Shown here in pieces: positions 50,604-59,402 of a stretch of DNA of 64,000 bases; within the stretch, counting starts at the first letter, position 1, and each line of letters begins with the position of its first letter. Source of the stretch: Streptomyces sp. NBC_00162 (GTDB lineage: Bacteria > Actinomycetota > Actinomycetes > Streptomycetales > Streptomycetaceae); NCBI RefSeq assembly GCF_024611995.1, contig NZ_CP102509.1:6386001-6450000 (forward strand). The letters are read 5' to 3'. The notes under the pieces were generated by a model. That model saw nothing but the letters and a program-made list of their open reading frames with translations. It was not told the origin of the DNA and did not search any database. The translations under genes were made by a program, and so were the position numbers.

Positions 50604-51404
50604 CTACGCCGTCGCGGGCTCCCGCTCGGCGCCGGATCCGGATCCGGCCGCCTGCTCCTCGCGCTCTCGCTTCTCGCGCCGTACGAGGACCACCCAGCCC
50701 ACCGGGACCGCGGACGCGAACAGCCACCACTGGACGGCGTACGCCATGTGCGCGCCGATCGAGTCGTGGTCGGGCTCGGCGACCATCTGGGGGCTGCCGT
50801 CGGCCGGCGCCGGGCCGGTGAGCTCCAGGTAGCCGCCGAGGACGGGCCTGCCCAGGGACTCGGACTGCTGCGTGCTGTTGATCAGCATCACCTGGCGGTC
50901 CGGCAGGCCCTTGCGGTCCTTGATGCCGCTGCCGGCGCTGGTCTCGTCGGCCTTCAGCCGGCCGGTGACCGTGACCTCGCCCGAGGGGGCGGCCGGCACC
51001 GGCGGGTACGCGCGGGGGTCGTCGCCGCCCGGCACCCAGCCGCGGTTGACGAGCACCACCCGGCCGTCGCCGAGGACGAGCGGGGTCAGGACGTGGAAGC
51101 CGACCTTGTCGTCGTTGTCGGTCCGCATCCGGACGACCACCTCGTGCGCGGTGTCGTACGTGCCGGTCGCGGTGACCGCCCGCCAGAAGTCCGCGCGGGG
51201 GACCCGGTGGCCGGGGGAGGTGACCTCGGTCATGGGGACCGGCTTCGCCCGCAGGTTCGCGTCGATGAGCTGGTTCTGCGCGACCCGGTGCTCATGGCGG
51301 TGGAACTGCCAGAACCCCAGCTTGATCATCACGGGGATGAGGACGAGGGCGATGAGGGTGAGGCACACCCACTGCCGGGTCAGCACAAAGCGGTACACGC
51401 CCAC
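50604..51404 (-). CDS. SURF1-family cytochrome oxidase assembly protein
   Basis: A 266-residue SURF1 protein with the expected two membrane helices at the ends (WVCLTLIALVLIPVMIKLGFW, about residues 12-32, and AVQWWLFASAVPVGWVVLV, about 222-240) and an extracytoplasmic domain between. Family motifs are LGFWQFHRHEHR, TGTYDTAHEVVVR, VLVNRGWVPG and GAHMAYAVQWW. SURF1 helps insert haem into cytochrome c oxidase. A second GTG two codons downstream could also be the start. It precedes the atypical SDR by 9 bases. Confidence 0.92.
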   Translation of the reverse strand: MGVYRFVLTRQWVCLTLIALVLIPVMIKLGFWQFHRHEHRVAQNQLIDANLRAKPVPMTEVTSPGHRVPRADFWRAVTATGTYDTAHEVVVRMRTDNDDKVGFHVLTPLVLGDGRVVLVNRGWVPGGDDPRAYPPVPAAPSGEVTVTGRLKADETSAGSGIKDRKGLPDRQVMLINSTQQSESLGRPVLGGYLELTGPAPADGSPQMVAEPDHDSIGAHMAYAVQWWLFASAVPVGWVVLVRREKREREEQAAGSGSGAEREPATA

Positions 51405-51467
51405 GACGGTACCCCCAGCGGGGTCGGCCCCGTACGGCCGGGTGGCCGTACGGGGCCGACGCGGACG

Positions 51468-51701
51468 TCAGACGCGGTCGACGATGCCCACCTTCCCCTC
51501 CGCACGGGCGCAGTGCGCCCCGCAGTACCACTGCCCCTCGACCTCGACGCCCTGTCCGATGATCTGGACCCGGCAGTGCTCGCAGACGGGCGCCATGCGG
51601 TGAATGGCGCAGGAGAAGCAGTCGAAGACGTGCACGGCGCCCTGCGCGTGCACCTCGAAGGACATGCCGTAATCGTTTCCGCAGACCTCACAACGTGCCA
51701 T
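51468..51701 (-). CDS. Small zinc-ribbon protein
   Basis: A 77-residue protein with eight or more cysteines in CxxC-type pairs: ARCEVCGNDYG, DCFSCAIHRM, VCEHCRVQI and YCGAHCARAEG, with histidines nearby. This is a small metal-binding (zinc ribbon) protein, annotated in many actinobacteria as hypothetical. The ATG at 51701 starts MARCEVCG; earlier in-frame codons read through low-quality sequence. It lies 63 bases upstream of SURF1 on the same strand. The partner is unknown; binding to nucleic acid or protein is possible. Confidence 0.85.
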   Translation of the reverse strand: MARCEVCGNDYGMSFEVHAQGAVHVFDCFSCAIHRMAPVCEHCRVQIIGQGVEVEGQWYCGAHCARAEGKVGIVDRV

Positions 51702-51788
51702 GCGCCGAATGCTGCGCACGGCGGCGGACCGGAACAAGATCCACCGGGGTGAGTCGCCGCGCCGGCACCCACCCGGCGCAATCGGGGA

Positions 51789-52802
51789 TCAGTCCGCGGG
51801 GCGCTCGGCGGCTCGGTCGGCGGCGCGGTCCCCGGCCGCCGCGACGTCCCGCAGCAGCTGGGTGAAGGCGGCCTCGTCGACCACCGGCGTGCCGAAGGAC
51901 TTCGCCTTGACCGTCTTCGAGGTCGCCGAGTCCGGGTCGTTCGTCACCAGCAGGCTGGTGAGCCGCGACACGCTCGTCGCGATGTGCAGGCCCGCCTCGA
52001 CCGCGCGGTCCTCGAGCAGCTCCCGGTCCACGGAGGTGTCGCCGGAGAAGGCGATCCGCATGCCCTGCTTCAGCGGCTTGCCGTCCTCGTAGCGCCCCGG
52101 GTTCGGGTGCGGGCACGGCGGCCGCTTGCGCGAGGGCCGCCAGCTGCCGCCCCGGTAGGAGGCCTGGTAGCCCACCCGCGGGGTGGCGGGGGAGTCCGAC
52201 CACTCCGTCAGCGGCCGGCATTCCAGCAGGGGCAGCCGTACGCCGTCCCGCGCGGCCGCGTGCAGGGACGGACGGAACGCCTCCGCCAGCACCCGGGCGT
52301 CGTCGAGCGCGTGGTGGGCGCGCTGCTGGACCACGCCGAAGTGCGCGGCGAGCGACTCCAGCTTGTGGTTGGGCAGCGGGAGGTTCAGCTCCTTCGACAG
52401 GGCGATGGTGCACAGCCGCTGACGGACCGGCGCGGTCTCGGCGGCCCGCGCGTACTCCCGGGCGATCATCTGCCAGTCGAAGATGGCGTTGTGCGCGACC
52501 AGCACCCGGTCCGCGAGCCGGCCGGCGAACTCTTCGGCGATGTCCTTGAAGAGCGGTGCGCCGGAGAGCATGTCGCTGGTGAGACCGTGGATCCACACCG
52601 GCCCGGGATCCCGCTGCGGGTTGACCAGGGTGTACCAGTGGTCCTCCACATTGCCCTGCGCGTCGAGCCGGTAGACGGCGGCGGAGACTATCCGGTCGTC
52701 GCGAGCGAGCCCGGTGGTCTCCACGTCGACGACCGCGTACCCCTGTGGGTACGCGGTCGGCCACATCGTCTCTGCGGTCGTACGGTCGTCGAGCATGGTC
52801 AC
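51789..52802 (-). CDS. DEDDh 3'-5' exonuclease with BRCT domain
   Basis: A 337-residue protein. Residues about 18-185 are a DnaQ-like exonuclease with all DEDDh positions: AVVDVETTGL (Asp, Glu), LVAHNAIFDWQM (Asp) and RAHHALDDARVLAEAF (His, Asp). Residues about 250-325 look like a BRCT domain (MRIAFSGDTSVDRELLED, GLHIATSVSRLTSLLVTND, TSKTVKAKSFGTPVVDEAAF), followed by an Ala/Arg/Asp tail. Such proteins act in DNA repair or proofreading; the BRCT domain suggests docking to DNA ends or partners. No Shine-Dalgarno precedes the start; GTG 52802 or ATG 52796 are both possible. Confidence 0.9.
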   Translation of the reverse strand: MTMLDDRTTAETMWPTAYPQGYAVVDVETTGLARDDRIVSAAVYRLDAQGNVEDHWYTLVNPQRDPGPVWIHGLTSDMLSGAPLFKDIAEEFAGRLADRVLVAHNAIFDWQMIAREYARAAETAPVRQRLCTIALSKELNLPLPNHKLESLAAHFGVVQQRAHHALDDARVLAEAFRPSLHAAARDGVRLPLLECRPLTEWSDSPATPRVGYQASYRGGSWRPSRKRPPCPHPNPGRYEDGKPLKQGMRIAFSGDTSVDRELLEDRAVEAGLHIATSVSRLTSLLVTNDPDSATSKTVKAKSFGTPVVDEAAFTQLLRDVAAAGDRAADRAAERPAD

Positions 52803-52877
52803 AGAGGATATCGGCCCCGACTGACAGCTGTGGCCCGAAGGCCTCGAGGCCCTCTCCGGGACGAGCCGGCGCGGAGT

Positions 52878-55487
52878 TCAGCCCAGGGCGGCGACGAGGT
52901 CGCCCGCCGCGAGCTGTTCGAGGCCGCAGCCGTCAACGGGCCCCGGCAGCAGGCGGTATACGGAGCCGCTCGCGCGGGACGGCGCGACATCGCCGTCGAC
53001 CAGCGCGAGGAAGGCGGACCGCCCGGAGGCGGCGCGGCCCGCGAGGGCGTCGACCGCCGCCGAGCGCACCAGGTCCTCCGGGTCGCACAGCCCGACCACG
53101 CGGGCGGCGAAGGCCGCGGTGTCCTCGTCCACCCGCCGCCGGAAGGTCCACAACTCGTCGGGGTCGGCGGGCCGGGGTGTGCGGCGCATCACGGTCACCT
53201 CGGGGCAGCGGGCGGCCGCATGCCAGCCCGCCAACTCCCACAAGGTGGTGCGCCCGGTGGAGAAGTGCTCGAAGAGGTCGCGCCCGACGCGGGCCAGATC
53301 GACGACGTGCGTCCGCACACTGTGGTGGCCCTCGTCCTTCGGCAGGTGGACGTCGGTCCACAGGAACCCGCGCCGTTCGAGGTCGACGAGGAGCGGTACG
53401 TGGATCCGCGAGTTGCCGACCAGGTCGTACCGCTGGCGGACGGTCCGCGGGTCGTAGCGGGAGGTGCGGCCGGTGCGGCCCGGCAAGGCCATGAACCCGG
53501 CGAAGGCGTCGGGCAGCAGCTCGAAGGGGATGTTGTTGAAGCTGAAGACGACCGGCATGACGAAGCGCACGCCCAGGTCTGCGACGGCGTCCAGGTCGAT
53601 GTCCACGTACTCGCTGGCGCCGTGCGGCGCGGGCGCCGAGACGAGGTCCCCGGAGTGGACCACGGCGCCGTCGCCGTAGACGAGGTGCGTGTAGTCGCAG
53701 TGGCCCACGCGGTTCCAGTCCGCGTCGAACAGCACCACCGACAGGTCCAGGTCCACCCGCTTCCTCGGCGGTTCCATCCAGTGCAGGAACATGCGCAGCA
53801 CCTCACCGTCGGGCAGCGCCTGGAAGCTGCCCTTGGGGACGGTGACCAGGGCCTTCGCCGAGGCCCGCTCGGCGGACGGGACGTGGAGATGGGCCAGGCG
53901 CGAGTCGATGACCGCCACGTCGTACGGGTCGGCAGCGGCGAGCCGACGCAGCACCTCGGCCTCGAACAGCGCGCACACGGAACGGGTCACGGCCTCGGCG
54001 AGCGGGGCCCGGTCCTCCGCCCGGGTGAAGGAGTGCGTGACCTGCCCGCGGGGGAAGAACACCCGCCGTGTGCGCGGCAGATGGCGGATCCGCAGCTGCC
54101 CGAGCGCGGACAGCAGCGGCCCCGGGCCCACCTTCGGGAGCCGCTGTTCCAGTACCTCGGCCACCTGCGGGGGCAGGGCCTCGGCCGCGTACAGCCGCAG
54201 CAGGTGGTCGAGGCGCCGGACGAGTTCGCCGGGCCGCTCGGCCAGGACGGCGAGGGCGCGGTCCGGGTCGCCGCCGCGCAGGGCCTCCTCGGCCCGGCCC
54301 TTCCAGGTGGCCGCCCGGATCCGGCCGCCGTCGATGCGTACGGCGTCCGGGTGCGCGGCGGCGGTGGCGAGCAGGGCGGTGACGAGGGCGGTGCCCGTGC
54401 CGGTGCTGGTTCCGCGCAGCACGGCGAAGGCGAGCGCGGCACGCGGGTGGCGGGCGTACTGCTCGAAGGGGTGGAGGATCTCGGCGGCGCGCTTCCACAG
54501 GTCGGCGTGGCGCAGGACGTCCTCGACGAGCAGGACCGGGTCGAGCGAGTCCAGGACGGCGAGCAGTTCGCGGCGCAGCGGCCGGGGCAGCGACCGCAGC
54601 CGCGGCGGTTCCAGCAGGTCGGCCTCGCCGCCGGACCACACGGCGAGCAGGCGGAGCACGTCGGTCGCGGTGGTGAGCCGCTCGGGCAGCAGGGCCCGGA
54701 CGGCCGCGTGGGTGCGGCGTTCGCGCAGCAGGCTGCCGAGGAGCAGGGCCTTGGTCTCCCGTACGGGTACGGCATCGGGGAGCCAGCCGAGGTCGGCGGG
54801 GGCGTGGGCGAGGAGGACCCGGGTCTCCTCGGTGTCCTGCGGGGAGAGGGGGGTGCGGCGCGCGAGCAGTCTGCCGAGCGCGGTGACCGAGTCGCCCGCC
54901 CGGTCGGTGCCGAAGGACAGCAGGCGCAGCGGTCCCGCGTACCCGTCTCCTGCGGAGTCCGTCTCGCCCGTCTCGCCGATGGCGGCGGGCCGCAGGAACG
55001 GGTCGGCCGGGTCCACGCGCCGGTGGCAGACCGGGCAGCCCGTGTGGTCGGCGCCGTCCCAGCAGGTCCGGCAGACCAGGTGGGCGCACGGGGAGACGGG
55101 GTGGACGCTGCCCGCGGTCGCGCAGAGTACGCACGGCTGGTCCGGCCACTGCGCGAGCAGCGTGCGGACGCGGTCGACCCAGAGCCCGTGGGTGTCGTCG
55201 GGCACGGAGGCCGGGAAGGAGCGGAACAGTGGCATGTGGGTGCGGTCGGCGCCCAGGAGGGCGTCGATGTCGCGGACCAGCTGGGTGCCGGCCTGAGCCA
55301 GTCCGGTGGGGCCCAGCCAGGCGAGGGCGGCCCGCAGCGGGGCCGTCAGGGCGTGGCCCCGGTCGAGGAGTTCGGCCTCCAGGGCCGTCAGGCCCCCGGC
55401 TGTCGGCGGATCGCCCGGGCGCGGCCCGGCCTGGTCGACGTAAACGGTGTGCAGACGGCGCAACAGGACGGTCGACAGCTCGGGCAA
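52878..55487 (-). CDS. Large RING-finger protein with TerD-like domain (MXAN_6230/SCO0854 family)
   Basis: An 869-residue cytoplasmic protein. Residues 119-154 form a canonical C3HC4 RING finger: Cys119-x2-Cys122-x11-Cys134-x1-His136-x2-Cys139-x2-Cys142-x8-Cys151-x2-Cys154. Residues about 240-550 are helical (HEAT-like) repeats. Residues about 575-690 resemble a TerD domain (KRVDLDLSVVLFDADWNRVG, YGDGAVVHSGDL, VDIDLDAVADLGVRFVMPVV). It matches the family name MXAN_6230/SCO0854 RING domain protein as I recall it; no function is established. The TTG start has GGAGGAA about 8 bases upstream. It is alone on its strand between the exonuclease and a TetR gene. Confidence 0.88.
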   Translation of the reverse strand: MPELSTVLLRRLHTVYVDQAGPRPGDPPTAGGLTALEAELLDRGHALTAPLRAALAWLGPTGLAQAGTQLVRDIDALLGADRTHMPLFRSFPASVPDDTHGLWVDRVRTLLAQWPDQPCVLCATAGSVHPVSPCAHLVCRTCWDGADHTGCPVCHRRVDPADPFLRPAAIGETGETDSAGDGYAGPLRLLSFGTDRAGDSVTALGRLLARRTPLSPQDTEETRVLLAHAPADLGWLPDAVPVRETKALLLGSLLRERRTHAAVRALLPERLTTATDVLRLLAVWSGGEADLLEPPRLRSLPRPLRRELLAVLDSLDPVLLVEDVLRHADLWKRAAEILHPFEQYARHPRAALAFAVLRGTSTGTGTALVTALLATAAAHPDAVRIDGGRIRAATWKGRAEEALRGGDPDRALAVLAERPGELVRRLDHLLRLYAAEALPPQVAEVLEQRLPKVGPGPLLSALGQLRIRHLPRTRRVFFPRGQVTHSFTRAEDRAPLAEAVTRSVCALFEAEVLRRLAAADPYDVAVIDSRLAHLHVPSAERASAKALVTVPKGSFQALPDGEVLRMFLHWMEPPRKRVDLDLSVVLFDADWNRVGHCDYTHLVYGDGAVVHSGDLVSAPAPHGASEYVDIDLDAVADLGVRFVMPVVFSFNNIPFELLPDAFAGFMALPGRTGRTSRYDPRTVRQRYDLVGNSRIHVPLLVDLERRGFLWTDVHLPKDEGHHSVRTHVVDLARVGRDLFEHFSTGRTTLWELAGWHAAARCPEVTVMRRTPRPADPDELWTFRRRVDEDTAAFAARVVGLCDPEDLVRSAAVDALAGRAASGRSAFLALVDGDVAPSRASGSVYRLLPGPVDGCGLEQLAAGDLVAALG

Positions 55488-55637
55488 AGGGGGGATTCCT
55501 CCGGAACCGGAAAGGGATGAGGGCGGGGGCGGAGAGGGGACGCGCTACGGGTGTCAGAGAAGGTGAGAAGGAAGCACGTCGCGGAGCCGCCCCCGCGCAG
55601 CAGATGCAACCACGGCAGGCGGGCGCGCGCACATGAT

Positions 55638-56270
55638 TTACCGCGGCGCCGCCGAGGGTGCCAGCAGAGCCTGCACGAGGGCCCGTACGGAGAGCAGGAA
55701 GAGCCGTTCCGGGTCGGCCGGGCGGGCCAGCGCGCGGGCGAGCGCCGGGTCGTGGGGGGCGGCGACCGGGTCCCAGAGCTCGCTCTCGGCGGGGGACTGG
55801 GCCGGCGCGCGCTCGCGATTGCGCTCGACGAGCAGGAAGCCGACGATCTGGAACTGGATCGCGCGCACCGCGTCGGCGGCCCGGGCGCCGCGCAGTCCCG
55901 CGGCGTGCACCTCGTGCACCAGGGCCTGCTGCGCGGGCAGGAACATCCGCTCGGTGAGACCGCGTTCGTGGACCATCGCGATCAGGTGCGGGCGCTCGCG
56001 CAGTTCGCGGCGCAGGGTCCGGGCCACCGACAGGATCCGGTCGGCGGGGGTGCGGCCGGCGGGGAGGATCGCGCCCATCTCCTCGACGGTCCGCCGCACG
56101 AGGGCGTCGAGCAGTGATTCGCGGTTGCCGACGTGCCAGTAGATGGAGGTCACCGCGGTGCCCAGCTCCGCGGCCAGTTTGCGCATGGTGAGGGCGGCCG
56201 GGCCGTGCTGCTTGACCAGGGAAGCCGCGGCGTCCAGCACCTCGTCGCGGGTCAGCGTGCTTCTGGCCAT
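55638..56270 (-). CDS. TetR-family regulator of the adjacent decarboxylase operon
   Basis: A 210-residue TetR protein. The DNA-binding domain is residues about 8-55 (LTRDEVLDAAASLVKQHGPA, RKLAAELGTAVTSIYWHVGN) and the C-terminal part resembles TetR_C members (RERPHLIAMVHERGLTERMF). It is divergent from an acetoacetate decarboxylase-like gene at 56403, and two palindromes lie in the 132-base gap. Inference: it represses that four-gene operon and itself. The 150 bases between this gene and the RING gene hold no obvious element. Confidence 0.9.
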   Translation of the reverse strand: MARSTLTRDEVLDAAASLVKQHGPAALTMRKLAAELGTAVTSIYWHVGNRESLLDALVRRTVEEMGAILPAGRTPADRILSVARTLRRELRERPHLIAMVHERGLTERMFLPAQQALVHEVHAAGLRGARAADAVRAIQFQIVGFLLVERNRERAPAQSPAESELWDPVAAPHDPALARALARPADPERLFLLSVRALVQALLAPSAAPR

Positions 56271-56301
56271 GGATCCGGCCCACCCATCTGTCGAGTCTTT
56301 G

Positions 56302-56375
56302 GAACTGGCACAGTGTCAGTTCTGGTGCGTGCAGGGGTCTTTACCCTTCATCGGTGGCGGTGTAACTGTGTTACA
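56302..56375. promoter_or_regulatory. Two palindromic operators between TetR and the decarboxylase operon
   Basis: Site 1 (56302-56322): arms GAACTGGCAC and GTGTCAGTTC around a central A, nine of ten positions complementary. Site 2 (56361-56375): TGTAAC-TGT-GTTACA, perfect. Both are in the divergent promoter gap; site 1 is 32 bases from the TetR start and site 2 is 28 bases from the decarboxylase start, so each can control one gene. Confidence 0.7.
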
Positions 56376-56402
56376 GAACCGAACCGAAGGGTGGTGCGAG
56401 AC

Positions 56403-57200
56403 ATGGCACGCGTACGGTACGGAGCGCGGACCGAGGCCGAGATCGCGGCGTCGCGCGAGAAGAGTTCCAAGCTCCCCGACATCTGGTCCACCGGCGTGGT
56501 GGCCGTCTGGGAGAGCGACCCGGACGTGGTGGCGGCGGTCCTGCCCCCGCCGCTCAAGCCGGCCGACCGGCCCCTCGTACGGGCCAACATCAGCAAGGTC
56601 GACCTGCCCGGCTACCCCCTCGGCGCCGGCTCGGTGGCCGTCGCCGCCCAGCACGGCGGGGTCGAGGGCTGGTACCCGCTGGTCATGCCGATGACCCTCG
56701 AGCGCGCCCTGACCGGCGGCCGCGAGGTCTTCGGCGAACCGAAGAAGCTGGGCGAGGTCACCGTCGAGCGAGAGGGTCTCGTCGTACGGGCCGCGCTCGC
56801 CCGGCACGGCATCGCCTTCGTCGAGGTGCGCGGGGCGGTCGACCGTGAACTGCCGCTGCCCGAGCCCACCCAGAAGACCGACTTCTACTTCAAGTTCCTG
56901 CCCGCCGTGGACGGTTCGGGCTTCGACGTCGACCCGGTGCTCGTCCACTGCACCCGCAACGAGAAGGTCCGCAAGCTGGAGCACATCACCGGTGACGTGG
57001 TGCTCCGCGAGTCCATGTTCGACCCCGTGGCCGACCTACCCGTCCGCCGGATCGTGGAGATCACCATCGGCGAGAAGACCACCGACCAGAAGGGCAGGGT
57101 CGTCGAGCGGGTCAGCGCCCAGGCCCTGCTCCCGTACATCCACCAGCGGTACGACGACCCGATGCAGATCCTGGACGGACCGCCCGAGGGGAGTGTGTGA
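56403..57200 (+). CDS. Acetoacetate decarboxylase-like protein
   Basis: A 265-residue protein of the acetoacetate decarboxylase (ADC) superfamily: LPDIWSTGVVAVWESDPDVV, LPPPLKPADRPLVRANISKV, WYPLVMPMTLERALTGGREVFGEPKK and DFYFKFLPAVDGSGFD. The segment REVFGEPKKLGEV contains the lysine region where ADC has its Schiff-base lysine. Family members decarboxylate, hydrate or rearrange small keto acids or terpenoid intermediates. First gene of an operon with an SDR and two amidohydrolases, with TetR control. The substrate is unknown. Confidence 0.85.
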   Translation: MARVRYGARTEAEIAASREKSSKLPDIWSTGVVAVWESDPDVVAAVLPPPLKPADRPLVRANISKVDLPGYPLGAGSVAVAAQHGGVEGWYPLVMPMTLERALTGGREVFGEPKKLGEVTVEREGLVVRAALARHGIAFVEVRGAVDRELPLPEPTQKTDFYFKFLPAVDGSGFDVDPVLVHCTRNEKVRKLEHITGDVVLRESMFDPVADLPVRRIVEITIGEKTTDQKGRVVERVSAQALLPYIHQRYDDPMQILDGPPEGSV

Positions 57201-57201
57201 C

Positions 57202-58086
57202 GTGCGAGTCGAACCGGGACAGGTGGCCGTCGTCACCGGCGCCGCCAGCGGCATCGGCCTGGCCATGGCCCGCCGCTTCGCCGCGGAGGGCCTGAAGGTC
57301 GTCCTCGCCGACGTGGAGGAAGGCGCGCTGCGCAAGGCCGCCGACGACCTCGCCGCCGACGGGGCCCAAGTGCTCGCCAGGCAGGTCGACGTCAGCGACC
57401 GCGACTCCGTGGTCTCCCTCGCCGACGCGGCGTACGAGACCTTCGGCGGGGTGCACGTGCTCTGCAACAACGCGGGCGTCGGCTCGGGCGCCGAGGGCCG
57501 GATGTGGGAGCACGAGCCCAACGACTGGAAGTGGGCCTTCTCCGTCAACGTGTGGGGCGTCTTCCACGGCATCCAGGCCTTCGTCCCCCGCATGATCGCG
57601 GCCGGGGGGCCGGGTCACGTCGTCAACACCTCCTCCGGGGACGGCGGCATCGCCCCGCTGCCCACCGCCTCCGTCTACGCCGTCACCAAGGCGGCCGTGG
57701 TCACCATGACCGAGTCCCTGTACGCCCACCTCAAGGCGGAAGGCGCGGCCGTCGGCGCCTCCGTCCTCTTCCCCGGACCGCACATGCTGCGCACCGGGCT
57801 GTGGGAGTCCCACCGCAACCGGCCCGACCGGTACGCGAAGCAGCGCCCGCGCAAGTCCCCGTACCGCAGCCTCGACCAGTACGAGGCGGCGATGAGACAG
57901 GCCGGGCACGAGGTGGCGTTCACCCCGGTGGAGGAGGTCGCCGAGCACGTCCTCGACGGCATCCGCGCCGACCGCTTCTGGATGCTCCCGGCGAGCGAGC
58001 ACAGCGACCGGCAGATCCGCGCCCGGTCGCAGTCGATGCTCGACCGCGCCAACCCCGCCTACCTGGAAAGCTTCATCCTCGACTGA
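57202..58086 (+). CDS. Short-chain dehydrogenase/reductase
   Basis: A 294-residue SDR with all classical motifs: TGAASGIGLAMARR (residues about 12-25), DVEEG, NNAGVG, the serine in HVVNTSSGDGG and the YxxxK motif SVYAVTKAAV. It should oxidise or reduce an alcohol/ketone with NAD(P). The GTG start follows GGGGAG 8 bases upstream; it begins one base after the decarboxylase stop. The C-terminal 80 residues (ESHRNRPDRYAKQRPRKSPY) are longer than in FabG and resemble SDRs of steroid and terpenoid catabolism. Member of the TetR-controlled operon. Confidence 0.9.
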   Translation: MRVEPGQVAVVTGAASGIGLAMARRFAAEGLKVVLADVEEGALRKAADDLAADGAQVLARQVDVSDRDSVVSLADAAYETFGGVHVLCNNAGVGSGAEGRMWEHEPNDWKWAFSVNVWGVFHGIQAFVPRMIAAGGPGHVVNTSSGDGGIAPLPTASVYAVTKAAVVTMTESLYAHLKAEGAAVGASVLFPGPHMLRTGLWESHRNRPDRYAKQRPRKSPYRSLDQYEAAMRQAGHEVAFTPVEEVAEHVLDGIRADRFWMLPASEHSDRQIRARSQSMLDRANPAYLESFILD

Positions 58087-58097
58087 GGGGCGTTGCA

Positions 58098-59402
58098 GTG
58101 AGTGACACGCTAGGAAAAGACCCGGCCGAAGACCCGTACCTGATCATCTCCTCCGACTGTCACGCGGGCCTCCCCACGGAGCAGTACCGGCCCTACCTGG
58201 ATTCCCGCTTCCACCCCCAGTTCGACGAGTTCCTCGGCGAGCGCGACGCCCGCCGCGCGGAGGCCACCCGGCTGGGCGTCCGCAACGAGGCCTTCGCCGA
58301 GAAGTGGTTCCACGACCACGAGGAAGGCCTCAAGGGCGGCTGGGACACCGGACAGCGGCTGAAGGAACTCGACGGCGACGGCGTGGCCGCCGAGGTCGTC
58401 TTCCCCGACGCGGACGCCGTCGACAGCCAGACCGCGGCCCCCTTCGGGGTGGGCCTGGGCCTCTCCGGCGACCAGGACCCCGAGCTCGGCATGGCGGGCG
58501 CGCAGGCGCACAACCGCTGGCTCGCCGAGTTCGTGTCCGAGAATCCCGAGCGCCACTGCGGCGTCGCCCTGCTCCCCATCACCGGCGAGCCGTCGAAGGT
58601 CGTCGCGGAGATCCACCGGGCGAAGGAGTCCGGGCTGGGCGCCCTGATGATCCCCGCGATGTGGGTGGACAAGGCCCCCTACCACGACCGCCGTTACGAT
58701 CCCGTCTGGGCGGCCGCGGCCGAGACGCAGATGCCGGTCGTCACCCACTCCGGGTCCTCGCCGCGCCACGAGTACGGGGACCACCTGGGCATCTTCGTCT
58801 CCGAGGTCACCTGGTGGCCGGCCCGCCCGCTGTGGTTCCTGCTGTGGTCCGGGGTCTTCGAGCGCCACCCCGGCCTGAAGTTCGGCGTGGCGGAATCGGG
58901 CTGCTGGTGGCTGCCGAACCAGCTCTGGTTCATGGACCGCCTCTACCTCGGGGCACACGGCGGCAAGAAGCTCTCCCCGTTCGAGGAGCTCAAGCGCCCG
59001 CCGAGCGAGTACCTGGACCGGCAGGTCTTCATCTGCGCGACGAACACCAAGCGCCGGGAACTGGCCCAGCGCTACGAGATCGGCGTGGACAACATCCTGT
59101 GGGGCTCGGACTTCCCGCACCCCGAGGGCACCTGGCCCGACACCCGGAACTGGCTGCGCAAGACCTTCCACGACATCCCGGTCGCGGAGACCCGCCGGAT
59201 GCTGGGGCTGGCGGCGGCCGAGGTCTTCGGCTTCGACACGGAGAAGCTCGCCCCGATCGCCCGCCGGATCGGCCCCACCCCGGCCGAGCTGGGCCAGTCC
59301 CCGGACCAGTCGGCGGTGGAGGCCTCCTGGGCCCGCTCCCGCGAGGTGGGCCGGCACTGGCTGACGGAGCACGACTTCCCGGTGCTGGGGGTCTCGCGAT
59401 GA
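58098..59402 (+). CDS. Amidohydrolase-2 family protein (first copy)
   Basis: A 434-residue amidohydrolase (PF04909-type, TIM-barrel). It opens with YLIISSDCHAGLPTEQYRPY, where the metal ligands Asp-x-His are present. Later conserved segments are HNRWLAEFVSENPERHCGVA, PVVTHSGSSPRHEYG (His), LKFGVAESGCWWLPN and the catalytic aspartate in ILWGSDFPHPEGTWPD. Many relatives are decarboxylases or C-C hydrolases. GAGGGG lies 8 bases before the GTG. The next gene encodes a related protein, and the stop overlaps its start (ATGA). Confidence 0.88.
   Translation: MSDTLGKDPAEDPYLIISSDCHAGLPTEQYRPYLDSRFHPQFDEFLGERDARRAEATRLGVRNEAFAEKWFHDHEEGLKGGWDTGQRLKELDGDGVAAEVVFPDADAVDSQTAAPFGVGLGLSGDQDPELGMAGAQAHNRWLAEFVSENPERHCGVALLPITGEPSKVVAEIHRAKESGLGALMIPAMWVDKAPYHDRRYDPVWAAAAETQMPVVTHSGSSPRHEYGDHLGIFVSEVTWWPARPLWFLLWSGVFERHPGLKFGVAESGCWWLPNQLWFMDRLYLGAHGGKKLSPFEELKRPPSEYLDRQVFICATNTKRRELAQRYEIGVDNILWGSDFPHPEGTWPDTRNWLRKTFHDIPVAETRRMLGLAAAEVFGFDTEKLAPIARRIGPTPAELGQSPDQSAVEASWARSREVGRHWLTEHDFPVLGVSR

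Noticed and set aside
51984..55520. A 1178-codon plus-strand open frame opposite the exonuclease and RING genes
   Set aside because: It is the antisense shadow of genes with clear catalytic and metal-binding motifs; its translation is low-complexity Gly/Arg/Val-rich.
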